A stretch of DNA of 5,078 nucleotides from Planctomycetota bacterium (GCA_021807585.1 JAKBCQ010000292.1:1-5078), one strand, 5' to 3'. Counted from the first letter of the stretch, positions 1-5,078 are shown. The notes: generated by a model from the sequence alone, not told the origin. Program-made: numbers and translations.

Positions 1-414
1 CTGCGTGTGGAACTCGCGCGTCCTTTGGCGTACGCGGCGGTCTCGGGAACCGTGCTCCCCAGGCGATCGCTCGCGACGCTCGCCGCCGATTCCGAACCCG
101 CGATCGCGCTTTGGGCGAACGCCGCGATCGCTCTCGAACGCGGCGACAATCGAGCCCGCGCCGTCGATCGAATCAAGTCGGTCGCAAACGACGATTCCGA
201 TCGCGGCGAACTCGCCCGCGCCTTGCTCGAAGCGGTCGAATCCGCCGATCTCAACCAAAGAATCGAGCGTCTCGACGCCGCTTCGAAACGAACGAGAATG
301 ATCGCGCTTTCGCTGATCGATCGAGCCCGAATCGGATCGGCCGATCGGTCGAAAACCTCGGTCGAATCGCGACCCGCGAAAACCGGCGACGATTCGTCGA
401 AATCCGCTCACTAA
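1..414 (+). CDS. C-terminal end of an unrecognised protein (5' truncated)
   Basis: An open frame runs from the first base to a TAA stop at 412-414, giving 137 residues. A GTG codon at 7 could serve as a start, but the frame is open upstream of it, so I read this as the tail of a longer protein. The first ~100 residues are rich in Ala, Leu, Arg and Glu and look alpha-helical, with spacing like that of TPR- or HEAT-type helical repeats (for example the WANAAIALERGD stretch around residue 40). No catalytic motif, signal peptide or membrane segment is visible. The last ~30 residues are a low-complexity Ser/Lys/Asp/Arg tail that is probably disordered. The gene ends 18 bp before mobA, so the two could be co-transcribed, although an AT-rich promoter-like island lies between them. 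I do not recognise the family; the helical-repeat idea is only an inference. Codon use is typical of the window. Confidence 0.55.
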   Translation: MRVELARPLAYAAVSGTVLPRRSLATLAADSEPAIALWANAAIALERGDNRARAVDRIKSVANDDSDRGELARALLEAVESADLNQRIERLDAASKRTRMIALSLIDRARIGSADRSKTSVESRPAKTGDDSSKSAH

Positions 415-450
415 GAAATAACATAATTAATTATGTATAATATAAATTTA
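412..450 (+). promoter_or_regulatory. AT-rich island with 16-bp palindrome and consensus -10 at the mobA start
   Basis: Only 3 of these 39 bases are G or C, in a window that is otherwise clearly GC-rich. Positions 421-436 form a perfect 16-bp palindrome (ACATAATTAATTATGT) that overlaps the ATG at 433. A perfect sigma70 -10 hexamer TATAAT lies at 436-441. No good -35 is found 16-18 bp upstream (413-418 reads AAGAAA). Transcription from this -10 would start near 448, inside the annotated mobA frame. The element could therefore be a promoter or operator for mobA, or simply an AT-rich, low-structure translation start. Promoter function is inferred. Confidence 0.35.
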
Positions 451-1074
451 TCGTCGACGACGGCGATGATACTTTGCGGGGGTAGGAGCGTGCGGATGGG
501 GCGCGACAAGTCGACGCTTGATTTCGAGGGGGAGCCGCTGTTGGCTCGGGCGGTTCGGCAGGTTTCGGCGAGCGGGGTTGGAGCGGTCGTGATCGTCGCC
601 GCGGCGTGCCAAACGCTGCCGAGGCTTGGCGTCCCAGCGATTGTCGCGCGTGATGAAATCGAAGGCCAAGGGCCTTTACGCGGGCTCGCGTCGGGGCTCG
701 CGGTCGTTCCTGATCATCAAGAATATCTGTATCTCACCGCGACCGACGCTCCGTATCTCGCGGCGGGTTTCATCGCATTTTTGCGCGAACGGATCGGCGC
801 GAGCGATGTCGCGATTCCGCGTGTGAACGGTCGCATGTATCCGCTTTCGGCGGTTTATCGGATTGCGGCACTTCGGCCCGCGATCGACGCTCGGTTGAGC
901 CTTTTCGACGCCAAAAAACGGGGGCTTGTGAGCCTGGTTGAAGACTTATGCGTGCGAACGATCGACGAGGCCGAACTCCGCACGGTCGACCCCGATCTCG
1001 TCACCCTGCTCGATATCGACACCCCCGAGGAATACGAACGGAGGCGGTCGCGAATCGACGCGATCAATCAATAA
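433..1074 (+). CDS. mobA: Molybdenum cofactor guanylyltransferase MobA
   Basis: This cytoplasmic enzyme transfers GMP from GTP to molybdopterin to make the guanine dinucleotide form of the molybdenum cofactor used by DMSO-reductase-type enzymes. The 213-residue length matches the family (about 190-220). The nucleotidyltransferase Rossmann-like fold is marked by the glycine-rich NTP loop LCGGRSVRMGRDK (residues 14-26, with Lys26). RDEIEGQGPLRGLASGL (73-89) contacts guanine. ATDAPYL (103-109) carries Asp105, the expected metal ligand, where many homologs have a DMPF-like motif. DIDTPEEY (194-201) is the usual C-terminal NTPED-type motif. The family is clear, although MobA-like proteins such as MocA share the fold. 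The start is uncertain: ATG 433 has no Shine-Dalgarno sequence and lies in an AT-rich palindrome, while the next in-frame ATG at 466 would begin at the NTP loop and shorten strand beta-1. I prefer 433. No other molybdenum cofactor gene is in the window. Confidence 0.9.
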   Translation: MYNINLSSTTAMILCGGRSVRMGRDKSTLDFEGEPLLARAVRQVSASGVGAVVIVAAACQTLPRLGVPAIVARDEIEGQGPLRGLASGLAVVPDHQEYLYLTATDAPYLAAGFIAFLRERIGASDVAIPRVNGRMYPLSAVYRIAALRPAIDARLSLFDAKKRGLVSLVEDLCVRTIDEAELRTVDPDLVTLLDIDTPEEYERRRSRIDAINQ

Positions 1075-1188
1075 ACAGACACATTAATGATGATTATTCA
1101 GCGAAGCGATCGCGATTTTTGAGTCGGAGCGATCGAGTGTTGTCATACGAGCAAATGCATATCTTTGAATGGAATATCGTCGGGCGTC

Positions 1189-1217
1189 TTGACCGCGAGG
1201 CTTGGTTCGACTACGAT
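1189..1217 (+). promoter_or_regulatory. Putative sigma70-type promoter of ispG
   Basis: A -35 box TTGACC (1189-1194, 5 of 6 consensus) is followed by a 17-bp spacer and a -10 box TACGAT (1212-1217, 4 of 6). This predicts a transcription start near 1224 and a leader of about 60 nt before the ispG ATG. The leader is T-rich (T runs around 1239-1262) and ends in a weak ribosome-binding site, AAGGGA at 1271-1276, 8 bases before the ATG. The position and spacer length are good. The call rests on consensus matching alone. Confidence 0.4.
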
Positions 1218-1284
1218 CAGGGTGGTTGAGGATTCGGGTTTTTTGTCTAACGTCTTTTGTTTTCGGGATTAAGGGATTTGAGCA

Positions 1285-2451
1285 ATGGCTTACGCCGCGG
1301 TCGTCGAGAGGCACAAGACGCGTGAGGTCGGTGTTGGTGATCTGGTCGTCGGCGGGTCGAATCCGATCTGGGTTCAATCGATGACGACGACGAACACGTT
1401 CGACGTCGCGGCGACGGTGGCGCAGATTCAACGTCTTGAGGAGGCGGGATGCGAGGTCGCGCGGGTGACGGTACCTAAGAAGGAGGACGTCGAGGCGTTG
1501 GGGGCGATTCGCGCGCAGATTCGCATTCCTTTAATCGCCGACATTCATTTTGATTATCGCATGGCGCTCGGTTCGCTCGCCGCCAAGACTCCCGACGGAC
1601 GTCGCGCGGTCGATAAAATACGGATCAATCCCGGCAACATCGGCGGCGAGGAACGTTTTAAAGAGGTCGTGCGCAAGGCGCGCGATCTCGGCGTGCCGAT
1701 GCGGATCGGAGTGAATTCGGGAAGCCTCGAGAAAGACCTGATTGAAAAATACGGCTTCCCCTGCCCCGAGGCGCTGGTGGAGAGCGCGCTGCGTCATATT
1801 GAGACCGCCGAATCGATCGGTTATCATGATATGATCATCTCGGTTAAATCAAGTCATGTGCCGACCGCGGTCGATACGTACACGAGGTTCGCGGCGGCGA
1901 GCGATTACCCGACGCACGTGGGGATTACCGAGGCGGGCTCGCGCGAGTACGGCACGCTCAAGAGCGCCGCGGGGATCGGCGCGATTTTATTGCGCGGGAT
2001 CGGCGATACGATTCGCGTTTCGTTGTTGGGGGATCCGGTCCCCGAGATCGCCGCGGCGTTCGACATCCTTCGTTCGACCGATCGGCGGGTGAATCGCCCC
2101 GAGGTCGTCGCGTGCCCGACTTGCGGCCGGCTTGATATCGATCTTGAGCGGATCGTCGCCGAGGTCGAGGCCAAGATGGCTCATCTGAAGAATCCGATTC
2201 GCGTGAGCATTTTGGGATGTCTTGTAAACGGCTTCGGCGAGGCGAAGGAGGCCGATCTGGGAATCGCCGCGGGATCGGGCAAGGGGATCATCTTTAAAAA
2301 AGGGGTGCCGATCCGCCACGTTCAAGAGGCCGAGATGGTCGATGCGCTGCTCGAGGAGGTTGCGCGGTTCGACGAGGACACACCGCCGCTTAAATCTCAC
2401 GCCGATAAAGAGAAATCACGTAAGCAAGGTTTAACAGTCATTAACGTTTGA
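1285..2451 (+). CDS. ispG: 4-hydroxy-3-methylbut-2-enyl diphosphate synthase IspG (GcpE)
   Basis: IspG reductively opens the ring of 2-C-methylerythritol 2,4-cyclodiphosphate to give HMB-PP, the penultimate step of the MEP isoprenoid pathway, in the cytoplasm. The 388 residues match the short bacterial form (E. coli 372), without the central insertion seen in plants and chlamydiae. The N-terminal TIM barrel shows VQSMTTTNT (near residue 30), a PLIADIHFDYRMAL stretch, KIRINPGNIGG, and RIGVNSGSLEKDL. The C-terminal cluster domain has Cys277 and Cys280 (CPTCGR), Cys312 (GCLVNGFGE) and Glu319. Their spacing is identical to the E. coli [4Fe-4S] ligands C270, C273, C305 and E312. One oddity: the signature usually reads NGPGEA, but here Pro is replaced by Phe317. 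The ATG start is preceded by AAGGGA with an 8-base spacer. The gene stands alone, 210 bp after mobA and 251 bp before the next gene. The gene contains only two CGATCG sites, far fewer per kb than the flanks. Confidence 0.96.
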   Translation: MAYAAVVERHKTREVGVGDLVVGGSNPIWVQSMTTTNTFDVAATVAQIQRLEEAGCEVARVTVPKKEDVEALGAIRAQIRIPLIADIHFDYRMALGSLAAKTPDGRRAVDKIRINPGNIGGEERFKEVVRKARDLGVPMRIGVNSGSLEKDLIEKYGFPCPEALVESALRHIETAESIGYHDMIISVKSSHVPTAVDTYTRFAAASDYPTHVGITEAGSREYGTLKSAAGIGAILLRGIGDTIRVSLLGDPVPEIAAAFDILRSTDRRVNRPEVVACPTCGRLDIDLERIVAEVEAKMAHLKNPIRVSILGCLVNGFGEAKEADLGIAAGSGKGIIFKKGVPIRHVQEAEMVDALLEEVARFDEDTPPLKSHADKEKSRKQGLTVINV

Positions 2452-2702
2452 CTTCTTTATTCGATAGGATTCGGGCTGAGTCGCGTCGTTCGCGATCGCC
2501 GCGACGATCGCCGGGGATTCGAGTGCGGCTGTTGCGATCGGGTCGAACGATTCGGCTTGTCGATCGGCGTCGTACGGATTAGGATGGGTGTTACGTCGCA
2601 TCGGGTCCGAAGGGATGATCGGACGATCGGCGTCGCGTCTTGGTTGCTTTTCGCGTTCGGGTGATTCCGAACGTTTCTTAACCAGCGATCGAGGTCCCAC
2701 GG
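2452..2702. other. Intergenic region rich in CGATCG palindromes, no supported gene
   Basis: These 251 bases separate ispG from the lipoprotein gene. Six CGATCG hexamers begin at 2493, 2505, 2535, 2561, 2624 and 2686; two more follow just inside the next gene at 2708 and 2740. Open frames exist here on both strands, but their translations are Arg/Asp/Ser-rich low-complexity sequence of the kind CGATCG repeats produce, with no recognisable domain. The only other structure I see is the hairpin with a T tract at 2654-2679. No convincing promoter was found. Confidence 0.5.
2654..2679 (+). terminator. Hairpin with T tract, terminator or leader attenuator
   Basis: CGTTCGG (2654-2660) and CCGAACG (2667-2673) form a perfect 7-bp stem with a 6-base loop, followed at once by TTTCTT (2674-2679). 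This resembles a rho-independent terminator on the + strand. It sits 203 bases after the ispG stop codon and only 23 bases before the lipoprotein ATG. It could end the ispG transcript, or act as an attenuator in the lipoprotein leader. The stem is short and the T tract is interrupted by one C, so efficiency is uncertain. Confidence 0.4.
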
Positions 2703-3158
2703 ATGGGCGATCGTCGAGCGGTACGAATCGGCATGGCGTCGATCGTCGTCGTCGCGTGCGCGGCCTCCGGCTGCGTTGAGCGAAGGTTTACGATCCGGAG
2801 CGATCCTCCCGGTGCGCTTGTGATCGTCAACGGCCAAGAGATCGGAACCGCGCCCGCCTCGGCTAGTTATACATATTATCATGATCGCGACATCACGCTG
2901 ATCCTCGACGGTTATACGACCAAGAGAATTCAGCAGCCGATGAATGCGCCGTGGTGGGATAACCTGATGACCGAGTTTTTCACCGAGAATCTTGTACCGG
3001 TGACGCTCCGCGACGAGCGCGAGTTTGTTTACAAGCTTGAACCGACGACTCTCCCGCCTACGAACGAGCTTTTGAGCCGAGGCGAGCAGCTTCGCGAGGA
3101 GGCGAAATCGATCCCTCCGAAGCGTAGGAAGGGGTTGCTCGGATTTCTCGGCATGTAA
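2703..3158 (+). CDS. PEGA-domain lipoprotein, planctomycete type
   Basis: This is a predicted 151-residue cell-envelope lipoprotein. Residues 1-24 look like a lipoprotein signal peptide: Arg at 4, 5 and 8, a hydrophobic core ASIVVVACAA, then an ASGC lipobox with Cys24 as the probable acylated residue. Residues 29-75 resemble a PEGA domain, with SDPPGALVIVNGQEIGTAP (33-51) followed by a DGYTTK turn (69-74). PEGA domains are small surface-layer-like beta modules. Next come an aromatic acidic block WWDNLMTEFFTENLVP (84-99) and RDEREFVYKLEP (103-114). The tail is Pro- and charge-rich and ends in GLLGFLGM. The molecular role is unknown; proteins of this layout are, to my recollection, common in Planctomycetota. 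GAGG at 2691-2694, 8 bases before ATG 2703, supports this start over the internal ATG at 2733. A terminator-like hairpin lies in the upstream leader. Confidence 0.8.
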   Translation: MGDRRAVRIGMASIVVVACAASGCVERRFTIRSDPPGALVIVNGQEIGTAPASASYTYYHDRDITLILDGYTTKRIQQPMNAPWWDNLMTEFFTENLVPVTLRDEREFVYKLEPTTLPPTNELLSRGEQLREEAKSIPPKRRKGLLGFLGM

Positions 3159-3267
3159 TTTGCATTAGAGGTTAGGTTAGGTTGAAGTTTTCCCCCCCGG
3201 TCGAACCGATATCGTTTTCGATGCGCTTCCGCGTTTTCTTCCACGAATTTCTGAGAGGCGCCTTCTT
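3159..3267. repeat. Short intergenic spacer with three tandem AGGTT units
   Basis: The 109-bp gap between the lipoprotein and hydrolase genes contains three perfect tandem copies of AGGTT at 3169-3183, then a T run and a run of seven C at about 3192-3198. GAGAGG at 3253-3258 is a plausible ribosome-binding site, 9 bases before the GTG start of the hydrolase. No intrinsic terminator and no convincing promoter is visible. The repeat is too short to call functional. Confidence 0.4.
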
Positions 3268-4182
3268 GTGAAAATCACGGCCGCGGCGATTCAGATGGCT
3301 TCGGAACCGATGCGGGTCGCGTCGAATCGCGATCGCGCCGACGATTTACTTCGGAAGGCGTATCAGTCGGGCGCCGAGTTGATCGTTCTTCCCGAGATGT
3401 TCAATACGGGTTATTGCAAGCTTCCCGATTTCGTACCCGTCGCCGAGGATCGCGAGGGTGAGACGCTCCAATTGCTTCGCGATCGGAGCCGAGATTGGAA
3501 CGTTTCGATCGCCGCGGGGTTCGTCGAACGCGACGGTCATCATTTATACGATTCGCTCGCGTTTTGTACCCCCGATGGTTTAACTCATGTCTATCGAAAA
3601 CGTCGACTTGTGTTTTGGGAGTGGTTTAGCTTCAGCCCCGGTTGCGAGGCGCTCGTCGTTTCGACGCGTTGGGGGCGAATCGGCTTCGCGATTTGCGCCG
3701 ATATGATTTATCATGACGTTTGGAGCGGGTATCGCGATCGGATCGATTTGGCGATCATCGCGGCGGCTTGGCCCGAGTTCACGAATCGATCGTCGGGGCG
3801 GAAACACTGGCTTTTGGGGCACATCGGCGCGATGGCCGGGGAGATTCCGCGGAAGGTTTCGGTCGACCTGGGGATTCCGGTGGTTTTCGCCAATCAATGC
3901 GGCGAAACCAAAACGACGATACCGTTACTGGGAGCGCGGTTCGCCGATCGGTTTAGCGGACTGAGTTCGATTTGCGACGGTTTGAATGGACGCATGGTAC
4001 AGGCCGACAAAGACGAGCGGATCGTGGTTGGAGAAATGATCATTCACTCACCGAAAGGACCGAAATCGTGCCGTTCTACGTTCGTCTCGGCGCCCGCGGC
4101 GTCTTCATTCATTGCGGAGCGTTGCTTGTCGGATGGGTCGGATCGTGGGTCTACCGTCGAGCGCACCGTCGCCGCGCGTTGA
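3268..4182 (+). CDS. Nitrilase-superfamily carbon-nitrogen hydrolase
   Basis: This is a 304-residue cytoplasmic hydrolase predicted to cleave a non-peptide C-N bond (amide, carbamoyl or nitrile). The substrate cannot be assigned from the sequence. The nitrilase catalytic triad is complete: Glu43 in LIVLPEMFNTGY, Lys111 in YRKRRLVFWE, and Cys143 in GFAICADM; Glu118 is the usual extra glutamate. Other family landmarks are AAGF (82-85), IIAAAWPEF (163-171) and VVFANQCG (205-212). The core fold appears to end near VVGEMIIH (253-260), leaving a ~44-residue Ser/Ala/Arg tail that overlaps another possible ORF. Translation starts at GTG, supported by GAGAGG 9 bases upstream and by the first beta strand KITAAAIQM starting at residue 2. 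It lies 109 bp after the lipoprotein gene and 158 bp before an asparagine synthase gene. A shared role in amide nitrogen metabolism is possible but unproven. Confidence 0.88.
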   Translation: MKITAAAIQMASEPMRVASNRDRADDLLRKAYQSGAELIVLPEMFNTGYCKLPDFVPVAEDREGETLQLLRDRSRDWNVSIAAGFVERDGHHLYDSLAFCTPDGLTHVYRKRRLVFWEWFSFSPGCEALVVSTRWGRIGFAICADMIYHDVWSGYRDRIDLAIIAAAWPEFTNRSSGRKHWLLGHIGAMAGEIPRKVSVDLGIPVVFANQCGETKTTIPLLGARFADRFSGLSSICDGLNGRMVQADKDERIVVGEMIIHSPKGPKSCRSTFVSAPAASSFIAERCLSDGSDRGSTVERTVAAR

Positions 4183-4214
4183 TTGGAACGATTCTCCCGC
4201 TCGAGCCCGCCTGA
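4068..4214 (+). CDS. Possible overlapping small membrane-peptide ORF
   Basis: In a frame different from the hydrolase, GTG 4068 opens 48 codons ending at TGA 4212-4214. It overlaps the last 115 bases of the hydrolase gene. AAAGGA at 4054-4059, 8 bases before the GTG, is a good Shine-Dalgarno match. The peptide begins MPFYVRLGARG, then has a hydrophobic stretch GVFIHCGALLVGWVGSWVY (residues 11-29) that could span a membrane, followed by the basic segment RRAHRRR. I recognise no family. Third-position GC is about 71% in both competing frames by hand count, so codon use does not decide between them. It may be a real small protein, a chance ORF, or a sign that the hydrolase tail is frameshifted. 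Confidence 0.22.
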   Translation: MPFYVRLGARGVFIHCGALLVGWVGSWVYRRAHRRRALIGTILPLEPA

Positions 4215-4340
4215 TCGATCCTCGGCGATCGGTATCGCACTTTTCATCAACCCCCCGACCGGGACGATTCGCCCGGACACGACGCGACGAGACCGACTCC
4301 CCTCGACGCGATTCAAGATCATCAGAGGTAAATTGCAATT
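4215..4340. other. Spacer upstream of the asparagine synthase gene
   Basis: This stretch carries no supported gene. It contains a small hairpin, CCGGG (4259-4263) with CCCGG (4272-4276) around an 8-base loop, but no T tract follows, so it does not qualify as an intrinsic terminator. AGAGGT at 4324-4329, 11 bases before ATG 4341, is a weak ribosome-binding site for the asparagine synthase. No clear promoter was found. Confidence 0.4.
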
Positions 4341-5078
4341 ATGTGTGGAATCGCCGGAGCTTTGGATTTAACGGGTCGGCGCGAGTTTCCGCTGGAACGG
4401 CTGTTGGCGATGACGGGAGCGATCGAGCATCGCGGTCCCGACGACGAGTGGTATCACATCGAGCCCGGGGTCGCGCTCGGAGCGCGTCGGCTGTCGATCG
4501 TCGACCTTTCGGGGGGACGACAGCCGATCTCGAACGAGAACGGTTCGATCTGGGTCGCGTTCAACGGCGAGTTATTTGAATATCCCGAGCTCCGTCAGGA
4601 TCTACTGGCGCGCGGGCACACGCTCGCGACGCGGTGCGACACGGAGGCGTGGGTTCATTTATATGAAGATCACGGCAAGGCGATGTTCGACCGCGCGCGG
4701 GGCCAGTTCGCGGTCTCGCTTTGGGATCGCAACCAACGGACGCTGATCCTCGGCCGCGACCGCGTCGGCATCTGCCCGCTCTATTACGCCGAACGCGACG
4801 GCTGGCTGTTGTGGGGTTCCGAGGTCAAGGCGCTTTTGGCTTCGGGGCTCGTCAAAGGCGCGGCCGATCCCAAAGGGATTGATTATTTCTTCAATTTCTT
4901 TACCACGGGAAACGAGCAAACGTTTTTCGAAGGCGTGAAGTCGATCGCCCCTGGGAGATTTCTTTCGGTATGCGACGGTCGAATTGAGATTCACAAGTAT
5001 TGGGATCTTGATTTCCCCGACGCGGGTCAAGAACGGAGGATGGACGATCCCGGGCCGTTGATCGACGAGCTCGAGGGT
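4341..5078 (+). CDS. asnB: Asparagine synthase (glutamine-hydrolysing), N-terminal part
   Basis: The frame is open from ATG 4341 to the window edge (246 codons) and covers the class II glutamine amidotransferase domain plus the start of the linker to the synthetase domain. Such enzymes release ammonia from glutamine and use ATP to make asparagine from aspartate; paralogs modify other carboxylates. Cys2 directly follows the start Met, as required for the N-terminal nucleophile, which fixes the start. Further landmarks are HRGPDD (30-35), RRLSIVDL (49-56), NGELFEYPELR (75-85, usually NGEIYNYxELR), CDTEAW (99-104, Asp100; usually SDTE), RDRVGICPLYY (139-149; usually RDRxGxKPLYY) and GSEVKALLAS. 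The region FFEGVKSIAPGRF (near residue 206) leads into the synthetase half, which lies outside the window. The Ser-to-Cys and Lys-to-Cys changes suggest a divergent subfamily, so true asparagine synthesis versus another amidation is not settled. It follows the C-N hydrolase gene by 158 bp. Confidence 0.92.
   Translation, partial: MCGIAGALDLTGRREFPLERLLAMTGAIEHRGPDDEWYHIEPGVALGARRLSIVDLSGGRQPISNENGSIWVAFNGELFEYPELRQDLLARGHTLATRCDTEAWVHLYEDHGKAMFDRARGQFAVSLWDRNQRTLILGRDRVGICPLYYAERDGWLLWGSEVKALLASGLVKGAADPKGIDYFFNFFTTGNEQTFFEGVKSIAPGRFLSVCDGRIEIHKYWDLDFPDAGQERRMDDPGPLIDELEG

Noticed and set aside
63..131. GCGATCGC triplet as a short direct-repeat array or CRISPR-like element
   Set aside because: Spacing is irregular (37 and 24 bases), the unit is only 8 bp, and it lies in a coding frame; it is explained by the window-wide CGATCG excess.
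111..440. 109-codon open frame on the + strand overlapping the first gene
   Set aside because: The product is almost entirely Arg, Ser and Asn, typical of an out-of-frame reading of CGATCG-rich DNA. The frame ending at 414 has more natural composition.
466..468. Alternative mobA start at the internal ATG
   Set aside because: It would leave only one residue (Ile) between the Met and the NTP loop, and no better ribosome-binding site precedes it. It is kept as a possibility because the -10 hexamer lies upstream of it.
1106..1136. Inverted GCGATCG repeats after mobA as a terminator
   Set aside because: The T run lies in the loop rather than after the stem, and the arms are simply two copies of the common CGATCG palindrome.
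1084..1431. 115-codon open frame on the minus strand across the mobA-ispG spacer
   Set aside because: It runs into the conserved start of ispG, the product is Arg/Asp-rich without motifs, and the + strand promoter and ribosome-binding site explain the region better.
2457..2882. 141-codon open frame on the minus strand covering the ispG-lipoprotein spacer
   Set aside because: It overlaps the well-supported lipoprotein gene, its product is Arg/Asp/Ser low-complexity sequence created by CGATCG repeats, and no domain or ribosome-binding site is evident.
4259..4276. CCGGG/CCCGG hairpin before asnB as a terminator
   Set aside because: The stem is only 5 bp and is followed by ACACGACG, not a T tract.
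4112..4579. 155-codon open frame on the + strand overlapping the hydrolase and asnB
   Set aside because: It is a frame shadow, Arg/Ser-rich with no domain, and it overlaps the asnB start, whose Cys2 and motifs are unambiguous.

Overview
The window reads as ordinary chromosomal DNA from a GC-rich bacterium, most likely a member of the Planctomycetota. That placement is an inference. It rests on the small lipoprotein whose PEGA-type segment is followed by a conserved WWDN...TEFFTENLVP block, and on the style of the MobA protein (LCGG and ATDAPYL motifs). No 16S or other marker gene is present to confirm it. All credible genes lie on the + strand, and I see no mobile element, tRNA, rRNA or CRISPR array.

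Layout: (1) 1-414, the 3' end of an unrecognised helical protein whose start lies outside the window. (2) 433-1074, mobA, molybdenum cofactor guanylyltransferase, which begins inside a very AT-rich island carrying a 16-bp perfect palindrome and a consensus -10 hexamer. (3) 1075-1284, an intergenic region with a good sigma70-like promoter about 60 nt before ispG. (4) 1285-2451, ispG, the [4Fe-4S] HMB-PP synthase of the MEP isoprenoid pathway, complete but with Pro replaced by Phe in its signature loop. (5) 2452-2702, 251 bp without a supported gene, packed with CGATCG palindromes and ending in a terminator-like hairpin just before the next gene. (6) 2703-3158, a PEGA-type lipoprotein. (7) 3268-4182, a nitrilase-superfamily carbon-nitrogen hydrolase with an intact Glu-Lys-Cys triad. 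Its 3' end overlaps a possible 48-codon membrane-peptide ORF (4068-4214). (8) 4341-5078, the glutaminase domain of an asparagine synthase (asnB type), cut by the window end.

The genes do not form one recognisable pathway. mobA serves molybdoenzyme cofactor synthesis, ispG serves isoprenoid precursor synthesis, the lipoprotein is a cell-envelope protein, and the last two genes handle amide nitrogen. Spacings of 109-251 bp argue for mostly separate transcription units. The exception is the 18-bp gap before mobA. I did not find a convincing new multi-gene system.

The most interesting signals are the strong over-representation of the palindrome CGATCG (about 30 copies by hand count, several extended to the HIP1-like octamer GCGATCGC), the AT-rich palindromic island at the mobA start, the Pro-to-Phe change in IspG, and the overlapping small ORF at the end of the hydrolase gene.
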